From contig NC_082405.1 in the NCBI RefSeq assembly GCF_004011695.2, forward strand, positions 1,116,001 to 1,180,000: a stretch of DNA of 64,000 nt, written 5' to 3'. Positions 58,101-64,000 of this stretch are shown one piece after another; position 1 is the first letter of the stretch, and every line of letters begins with the position of its first letter. The position numbers were made by a program, and so were the translations under genes. The DNA is from Ascochyta rabiei. Lineage: Eukaryota; Ascomycota; Dothideomycetes; Pleosporales; Didymellaceae. Under the pieces are notes generated by a model. The model had not been told where the DNA came from. It made no database searches and worked only from the letters and a program-made list of their open reading frames with translations.

Positions 58101-59143
58101 GCGATCTGCGTTCAACAAAGGTGCCTACACGAATCTTCATGCTTCCCATTAGCTTCGAGTCTAAGCTCCAAGACGACGCCACTCAGCGCTACATGACCAA
58201 TCAACGTCCACACGCTCCCTACCTTCCTGACAACTTATCGTTCGTTGCGAAGAACAACGCCTTCACTCCGCAACAGCTGAAAGACATCTACCTAACTGGG
58301 CAGTTCATGGCGGTCGTGGTAGGCTTCTTTTGCGGAAACACTGTATCACTTCCAGTTGATCCTCGACAACGTATGAACGCGCCGAAGATGAACCCTTCGC
58401 GCGTGTTCACGCCAGAAGGTACGGTGGGCTGGGCAGGAAGCTGTATGAGCATCTACCCAGTCGATTCGCCTGGAGGATATCAAATGACTGGCCGAACCAT
58501 TCCGTGCTTTGATTATTACGCACAGAAGCCAGGCTTTGAGAAGCCTTGGATCTTTAGGGATTTCGACATCCTGACTTTCTATCAGGTCAGTGAACAGGAG
58601 CTTGACGACTTGCTTGGCAAGTTCAGAGCCGGCAAGTTCACATTCGAGTATGAGGATGTCGAATTTGACATGGCAGATCACAACAAGATGCTACAGGATA
58701 GCGCCGAGGAAGTCAAGAAGATTCGCGCAGATCAAGCTAAAGCTCAAGAGGAGATGACACGAGCTGAAAACGAGTCGTTCGAGCGTTGGCAAAGAGAGAA
58801 GGCCGAGAATCAGGTCGATGAGTCTACCATCGAAAAACTTCTCGACGATCCTAGCATCATCTCTGTTGAAGCTCCTGTAGACGCCAATGTGTGGAAAGTG
58901 GAAGTGAAGGAGGGCGAAACTGTTGGGGAAGGGAGTGTTGTAAGTACACATAAAATTTCGATTCAGAAGAACCAGCTAACGACGCAGATTGTCATCCTCG
59001 AGGCTATGAAGTTAGAAATTGCAGTCAAAACCCCTGATGCAGCAACCGCAGAGAACGCTAAGCTACGAGTAGAGAGATTGCTTGTCAAACCAGGTGACAC
59101 AGTAACAGCTGGCGGGCATCTTGCCCTGCTGAAGAAGGAGTAG
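55200..59143 (+). CDS. lamA: urea carboxylase-like biotin enzyme without amidase (biotin carboxylase-KipA-KipI-biotinyl)
   Basis: Five exons (55200-55709, 55757-56465, 56513-57813, 57866-58939, 58988-59143), introns of 46-52 bp, 1249 residues. Domains: biotin carboxylase (1-440; VLIANRGEIAVRICRTAKKL, ATGGGGGMGL, SIQRRHQKVIEECPSP, MNTRLQVEHGITELCYNVD, the Gly variant typical of urea carboxylases); KipA/AHS2 (about 500-830; PGRPTVGKGIPHSGPMDP, CRSYLAIYGGLPAVAEYFGS); KipI/AHS1 (about 860-1080; HLLVEYGNEEFDL, GSCMSIYPVDSPGGYQMTGR); coiled linker; biotinyl domain with LEAMKLEI. Fungal urea amidolyase has an extra amidase half, absent here and not upstream. Function is inferred as an ATP- and bicarbonate-dependent step on a lactam or related amide with the adjacent LamB. 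ATGs at 55218 and 55233 (context ACAATGG, best) are alternative starts. The 48-bp last intron lies in the biotinyl domain and is in frame. Confidence 0.9.
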
Positions 59144-59279
59144 TGCGACCGACGATCGGTTCAAATATATCACATACTTATCATCAGTGTACATCACTTG
59201 GTCTTAATTGCATATTCTCACACACGCAGAGTCATCTCATGCGACGAACGACCATCGACATGATTTAGACTTCCTGCTG

Positions 59280-60074
59280 ATGAATCCAGGAAGCAGAATA
59301 ACTCGACCTCTCAAATCCCGACTCTCACCTTTTACAACGATCCAGACGATTCGTAGGACCATAGATGAGGTACCAATCCCATCTTCGTCGCTGACCGTTC
59401 CAAACCACCCACCTCGCGGCGTGTGCAATCAGCCAGCAATCGGGTACTGCAAAGGGTGTCGGAACATGTGGTGCTGTTCGGGAGGATGTATGTCAAACGA
59501 CAAGTCTCAGCACGAAGCTCTCTGCAAAAGCTTTGATTCCTTCCAGCACCGCCCCAGATCGCAAGACGGCACATCTTACTACCGCGCTATCTACTTCCCC
59601 GTATTAGAGACATATCCTCGATTCGTATGGTTGGAGAAGCATAGCGAAGAGTCTGCTGCAAAGTCCAATACCTCCCAGATCGAACCACTAATTGGTGGGC
59701 AATACGAATCTCACATGGCCTTCGACTGCCACCGCGAGCTACGGCGGCATCTTGGACATCGGACCGAAACCCGCTGCGGAGCGCACTTTGCCCACGCCGG
59801 CTCGAACAGCAACAGGTTCTTACAGGAGCTAGTTCCTTGGCCTTGTGCAGATCGATGGGCTGGGCCGTTTCTCGCTCGTGGATTGCAGGCTGAAGGCGTG
59901 CCGATCGATCTCGACACCAGGGCATTTGCCGCCCATATTGGCTTTCCCTCACGTGGATGTGTGTGCATCATTCAGTTACATCCGAGCAAGACCTATACGT
60001 TGGAAACTGTGATGGGAGGTGGGGTTGGGCCCTCAGAGGGGCAGGGGCAGGGGCCGCAGCCTGTAGCCCAGTAA
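59280..60074 (+). CDS. MYND-like zinc-finger protein
   Basis: Single-exon frame, 264 residues from the first ATG (59280; upstream in-frame codons lack ATG). Residues about 48-85 form a MYND-like cluster, C-x7-C-x2-C-x4-CC-x3-C then H-x3-C (YCKGCRNMWCCSGGC, HEALC); the usual first CxxC is only partly present. The remainder resembles a Dothideomycete-type domain I cannot name: YYRAIYFPVLETYPRFVWLE, PWPCADRWAGPFLARG, DLDTRAFAAHIGF and CVCIIQLHPSKTYTLETVMG. MYND fingers bind protein partners. It starts 136 bp after the carboxylase stop, same strand; a functional link is not evident. Unspliced introns cannot be excluded around residues 165-190, where the sequence turns Arg/His-rich. Confidence 0.65.
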   Translation: MNPGSRITRPLKSRLSPFTTIQTIRRTIDEVPIPSSSLTVPNHPPRGVCNQPAIGYCKGCRNMWCCSGGCMSNDKSQHEALCKSFDSFQHRPRSQDGTSYYRAIYFPVLETYPRFVWLEKHSEESAAKSNTSQIEPLIGGQYESHMAFDCHRELRRHLGHRTETRCGAHFAHAGSNSNRFLQELVPWPCADRWAGPFLARGLQAEGVPIDLDTRAFAAHIGFPSRGCVCIIQLHPSKTYTLETVMGGGVGPSEGQGQGPQPVAQ

Positions 60075-60764
60075 GGGGTATTGTTTTGTCAGTAATTGGC
60101 TGCTCTTGATCGTACGCTTGCAACACATCTCCAGGTTCTATTCTTTTACAGGTCTTCAGGTACTTCGTTTCGAGGTTGTTTCCGAAAGTAGTGGTCTGGT
60201 AGCGATTGAGAATAGCGAAAGTCAGGTTAGAGATAGTGTTTTCACCATTACAGAATTATGAGAAACAAGAGCACTGTCAATATGAGCTTGATTTTCAACA
60301 CTGCCTGACCGTAGTTGTGGTCAGCGAGGTAAGGTGATTGGTGCCAGGGCACTGCACTAGTGCTTCAGTCCGAGAGGGAGAGGGTTGCGGTGCTTGTGAG
60401 AAATGACGAGCCTCGAACGCTGGGTGGCAGACCGTACAGTGCTGGTGATGGCGGGGCATTGCTGCTTGGAAAAGACGTGGGTGGGAAGACGGGTGTATTG
60501 AGGAGGATATAGTTGTCGCTACGTGTTTGATAATGCTGAAAAAGGAGGCTGATCGCCGGAGGTCAATAGATTTATGGTGTTAGCTGCTTTGGTTGTACGA
60601 AACCGTGCAGCCGGCTGGGTTACGCTTTGTATTCCCTCAGATTCACCGTACGTTCTCAGGTGTACATTTGTAGTGTTTGCATTCGGGGTTTCCAGCCTAC
60701 CAACACTCCATGTTTCCCTAAGTACAGATCGCTCTCGCTGATATCTTGTCGACCTCACTCACCA
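60075..60764. other. convergent intergenic, no feature seen
   Basis: 690 bp between convergent genes. No repeat, RNA gene or plausible coding frame recognised. Confidence 0.5.
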
Positions 60765-62561
60765 CTACCACATCTCCCAAACACCAGCCGGCAGCACCGA
60801 CCTCATGATCTTCCAGTGGCTCACGGCACCCTCCTCATGATACATCTCCAACTCCGCTACATCCGCACTACCCATCACCTGCCCGCCACTCTCATAGTCG
60901 AATTTGACTTCTAGCTCCTCCCTCGGCTGCAAGAAATTCCTACGCGCAATACTGCCCAACCAGTCGTTACTTGTCGCCTTGCGGAAGCCAACGGCCTTCT
61001 TCCCCTTGCCATGGTCGTTTTTGACGCAGAATATCACCATGTTGATGAAATCAGAATCACCTTCTTTGTGACCTTCCGGTGCAGGCGAGTCGCGGAAGAG
61101 GCGGCAGGCGGGGAAGACAGCGTGGATGGTGTTGAGCACAAGTTTGGTGGATCCGAGCGTTAAATCACCAGCGTAGTTAATGGCTACGACGCCATCATCA
61201 GTGAGCAAGTTGTAGAGGCCTTGCATGAATTCGGTGGTGAAGAGGTAGACGGGTTCGGCGCCACCGGTGAAAACATCGTGAATAATGTAGTTGTAGGATT
61301 TGGGAGCGGAAACAGACGTATCAGCAACGAAGCGTACGGCATCGGAAATGACGGCTGTATGGTTGGGAGAAAGGTCGAAGTACTCTGTTGCGTACCTATG
61401 AACGACAGGGTCAAGTTCAACGATAGTTGTGTTCAGACCGTGTGCGATGAGCGCATTAGGCGCTGTTCCGATTCCAAGACCAATCACAAGAGCTGCTTTC
61501 TCGGATTCGGGGACGGGTTTGATATCCAGGGCTCGGGGCACTGACTTGATGGGAGTCAATTCTGGATCCTCAATCAAACGAACAGCTTCCAAGAGAACAA
61601 AGACAGCGAAAATGCTCTCCTTCTGGCGTTGGCCCTTCTTGTACGAGTCAGGCGTGACAAGCCATTCTCCACCGAGAAGTGAATGATCGCAACGCATTAG
61701 ACGGAAGGCGTTGTCCGCATAGTTCTCCACCACAGAGACATAGCCAGTCAATGATTCCTGACGAGCAAGGATAGTATAATTCTGGGTAGCAACCAGCGTT
61801 GCATTTGCCTTCTGAAAAGCCTGGTCGGAAGGGTGATGAGGATTCATCCAGAGCGTGTGGAGGATGGCAGGGAAGGCCAGGACTAGCAGCTTAGAGGGTG
61901 TGACAAAAGCGGCAGCCGATGCAAGCAGCATTTGAAACCCGATACGCGTTAAATAGACATGCTGTCCTATGAAAGCAGGAAGAAGCGCGCCAAAGAATCT
62001 GGAGACGAACGAAACACCCACGTAAGAGGTCATCGGCAAAATGGCGTCCCCAAGGGCAGAGGGTAGGTCCCAGCGAGAAAAGTCGACCGTATCCAGCAGG
62101 TCGGAAACAGCGTACATCGAGAGAAATAGTAGAGGAAAGTAGGTGAGCGACTCGACAATCAAAGGCCCGTAGTCGATGCCAAGCTGCGTGCTGCGTGGGA
62201 ACAGAAAACATTGAATGAGCGGTGTCCAGTACGCGAGAACGGTAACCCAGGCAGATACATCGACCGACACGTATCCCTTCAACAATCGGCGGACACCTAG
62301 TCCCGCTAGAGCGGAAAATGTCATTGCTTGCTGATGGTGCAATGAAGCTGGGATAGATCCGAAGACCGGCGTAAGGTTGAGCTGTGACACTGGAGACGCC
62401 ACTCCGGCGACGAAGAGAAGTGCCACGGCGCGAGCGACATTCTTCAAAACTGTGGATGCCGGAAGATACTGCGATCGTTCTCCGGTCTCCTTGGGAGTTG
62501 TTGGCGTCGTTGGTGTTGCTGGCGCCTTGGGCTTACTCTGCCTCTTTTGTCTGGAAGACAT
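60765..62561 (-). CDS. membrane protein with spermidine-synthase-like methyltransferase-fold domain
   Basis: Intronless, 598 residues, ATG at 62561 (MSSRQKRQSKPKAP). After a basic, Thr/Pro-rich N terminus of about 35 residues come six to seven hydrophobic segments (ARAVALLFVAGVASP, VTVLAYWTPLIQCFLF, LTYFPLLFLSMYAVSDLL, FVSRFFGALLPAFIGQ, QMLLASAAAFVTPSKLLVL). From about residue 280 a spermidine/spermine-synthase-like Rossmann domain follows: LVIGLGIGTAPNALIAHG (nucleotide-binding glycine loop, about 350), TTIVELDPVVHRYA, YIIHDVFTGG and DGVVAINYAG. The Asp residues expected for polyamine binding are not obvious, so enzyme activity as a true synthase is doubtful. Membrane-fused homologues of unknown function occur widely in fungi. 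Confidence 0.85.
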   Translation of the reverse strand: MSSRQKRQSKPKAPATPTTPTTPKETGERSQYLPASTVLKNVARAVALLFVAGVASPVSQLNLTPVFGSIPASLHHQQAMTFSALAGLGVRRLLKGYVSVDVSAWVTVLAYWTPLIQCFLFPRSTQLGIDYGPLIVESLTYFPLLFLSMYAVSDLLDTVDFSRWDLPSALGDAILPMTSYVGVSFVSRFFGALLPAFIGQHVYLTRIGFQMLLASAAAFVTPSKLLVLAFPAILHTLWMNPHHPSDQAFQKANATLVATQNYTILARQESLTGYVSVVENYADNAFRLMRCDHSLLGGEWLVTPDSYKKGQRQKESIFAVFVLLEAVRLIEDPELTPIKSVPRALDIKPVPESEKAALVIGLGIGTAPNALIAHGLNTTIVELDPVVHRYATEYFDLSPNHTAVISDAVRFVADTSVSAPKSYNYIIHDVFTGGAEPVYLFTTEFMQGLYNLLTDDGVVAINYAGDLTLGSTKLVLNTIHAVFPACRLFRDSPAPEGHKEGDSDFINMVIFCVKNDHGKGKKAVGFRKATSNDWLGSIARRNFLQPREELEVKFDYESGGQVMGSADVAELEMYHEEGAVSHWKIMRSVLPAGVWEMW

Positions 62562-62959
62562 AGTTGTGGATTTAACAGCTACTACCTTCTCTTATAATCC
62601 AGAGAATAATTTGAAGTCGGAAATGCGATGTATATGGTTAGGTTTGTGTAGTGCTAATATGGAAAGAACAGATGTTTGATAAGCATCCAATATCTTTGCG
62701 GACCGCGCTCCCGTAGGTGGATTCGACCGGCGAAGAAATTGAAGAGTAGTATACGCAAGAGAAAGGAGACAAGGCACGAGCGAAGAAGGTTGACAATGTA
62801 CAAAATGAAAGAAGGACACCTGGTCTAGCGAGTTGTTTCAGATCGTTGATGCACGGATGAAACCACCTGGAGTGGTTCGGTGCCCGAGGCGCGTTTCGAC
62901 CGCTAGCAAACGTGGCGTACCGTGTCCGTGCGCGTAATGCCCAGATTCGCGTGACGCCC
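62562..62959. other. intergenic, probable promoter of the membrane protein
   Basis: About 400 bp between the start of the spermidine-synthase-like gene and the AT-rich relic. No motif is assigned. Base composition changes sharply from mixed to over 65% AT near 62960. Confidence 0.5.
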
Positions 62960-64000
62960 CACTAACACCAAATACACTAATCTTTAACGCGTTACAACAC
63001 AACTAATATAGATCTAATTTAATTAGCAATAGAAGCAATTAAATCTTTAAAACTAGGAGAGGATTTCTTATATAACAAAGTTACAGCTAGGTTTAGTGTT
63101 AATAGATTAATGTTAGCTTAGAGACACTAAGGCCTTTAGGCATTATACATAACTAAGTTTATTAAACAATAATAACTTAACCTATAATAAGAGATAGAGC
63201 TAGTAAAGTATATAGAATTACTTACTAGCTATTACTTACCTCCTATATAAGAGATAATACAGAATTTTACGTTACTACTAGCCTAAAAACTAGTCTCTAA
63301 AAGCTAGGTTACGTGTTTTATTAATAAGTACTCTATCTATCTTATTTTATGTTACTTAACTAGGATAGATTACTAGTGTTACAACGCTAATTCCTACAAT
63401 AAATACAAGCTCTATTTTAACCTACTGCAGCTTAAGATTACTAAATACTTAATTAAGCCTTACTATACATATAATATAGATAAAAAGAGCTTTATAGTTA
63501 GACAGACTACTAGAATAAAATATATATTTAGTAAATATATGTAGATAAAGAGAGAGGTTAAAGCATCTATTTAAGATAGCAACTAGGATTAGTAGACGCT
63601 TATAGCGTGTGTGTGTGCTAATAGATTAGTATTACTACCTAGGCTTATCTACACGTCTAAGAAGAGTAACATTAAATTAGACTAGGTAGCTAAAATTAAG
63701 CTAGGGGTACACTTAGTAATAGTTACCTTATCTCCCTTAGGATAGTTAAACAATAAGATTAGGCTTACGTAGCTAGAGTAGGTGTTTAATTACTATACTA
63801 AGAAGAAAGCTTAAAGGAAGTAGAGGTTATTAATACTAGATAGCTATAGATCCTATATAATAATAGACTTTATTAACTACTATAATAATAATAAGATACT
63901 TCTAGCTGTGTTACCTTCTTACTTAACCTAGACACTTTAGCTGCTTAATATAGTGCTGTTTAAGCCTCTATTAACAGTATACTTAAAAGCTGTTATAATA
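62960..64000 (+). mobile_element. RIP-degraded Fot1/Pot2-type (pogo/Tc1-mariner) DNA transposon, right end cut
   Basis: From about 62960 to the window end the DNA becomes strongly AT-rich, dominated by TA dinucleotides (TTAG, CTAA, TATA). The translated content is a DDE transposase relic. The left boundary is set by composition; the sequence CACTAACACCAAATACACTA just inside it could be part of a terminal inverted repeat, but the other end is outside the window. The bias toward TA is what RIP (CpA to TpA) leaves in Pezizomycotina repeats. Confidence 0.85.
63026..64000 (+). pseudogene. Fot1/Pot2-like DDE transposase with CENP-B-type HTH, many stops
   Basis: One reading frame (codons from 63026) can be followed to the window end. 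It starts with the helix-turn-helix AIEAIKSLKLGEDFLYNKVT, ARFSVNRLMLA, continues through NSYNKYKLYFNLLQLKIT and YTYNIDKKSF, then LIACVCANRLVLLPRLIY, LLILDSYRSYIIIDFINYYN and NKILLAVLPSYL. These match the order and wording of Fot1/Pot2 transposases, including the second catalytic Asp region (FVDGHGSH-like, here LILDSYRSY). More than ten TAA/TAG codons interrupt it. The frame is the same at 63026 and 63866, so any net indel is zero. Non-functional. Confidence 0.85.

Overview
The window looks like nuclear DNA of a filamentous ascomycete (Pezizomycotina, probably a Dothideomycete; this is inference). Genes carry short 46-67 bp introns with CTAAC/CTGAC-type branch points. Fungal marker genes are present (LRR/PP2C-type adenylate cyclase, SconB/Met30, Atg17, DUF6536, lam locus). 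The right end holds an AT-rich transposon relic with the stop-codon pattern expected of repeat-induced point mutation (RIP). All functions are read from sequence motifs and remembered family patterns; no database search was run.

Layout. 1-1676: 3' part of 3-methylcrotonyl-CoA carboxylase alpha subunit (+). 1677-5762: gene-poor DNA with a 26-bp tandem repeat. 5763-9424: five-exon fungal regulator-like gene (-). 9425-18136: about 8.7 kb with many micro/minisatellites and no recognisable gene. 18137-18962: CinA C-terminal-type amidase (-). 19552-26411: adenylate cyclase (-). 27861-30554: NAF1 (-), divergent from ALG9 mannosyltransferase (+, 30991-32907). 33408-34840: membrane-anchored HODM-like (DUF3445) protein (+), convergent with a DUF6536 multispan membrane protein (-, 34875-37253). 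38588-40649: unknown coiled-coil protein (+). 40971-41913: NatC catalytic subunit NAA30 (-), divergent from PDAT/LRO1 (+, 42233-44304). 47256-49469: SconB/Met30 F-box/WD40 (-). 50500-52054: ATG17 (+). 54028-54891 (-) and 55200-59143 (+): divergent lam-like pair. 59280-60074: MYND-like zinc-finger protein (+). 60765-62561: membrane-spanning spermidine-synthase-like protein (-). 62960-64000: RIP-degraded Fot1/Pot2-type (pogo/Tc1) transposon.

Most genes are unrelated housekeeping functions. The clearest functional unit is the divergent pair at 54.0-59.1 kb: a LamB/YcsF (PxpA-like) protein opposite a 1249-residue biotin carboxylase + KipA + KipI + biotinyl protein that resembles urea carboxylase but lacks the amidase half of fungal urea amidolyase. 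Three GATA-factor sites, a CreA-like site and a CCAAT box lie between them. The layout matches the Aspergillus nidulans lamA/lamB lactam-utilisation locus as I remember it, and the two proteins together hold all three parts of the bacterial 5-oxoprolinase PxpABC plus a biotin carboxylation module. This is the best candidate for incompletely described biochemistry. Other leads are an ancient internal duplication in the 5.8-9.4 kb gene, a hexanucleotide array filling a NAA30 intron, in-frame introns in the biotinyl and regulator genes, and a 9-bp minisatellite family found at two loci.
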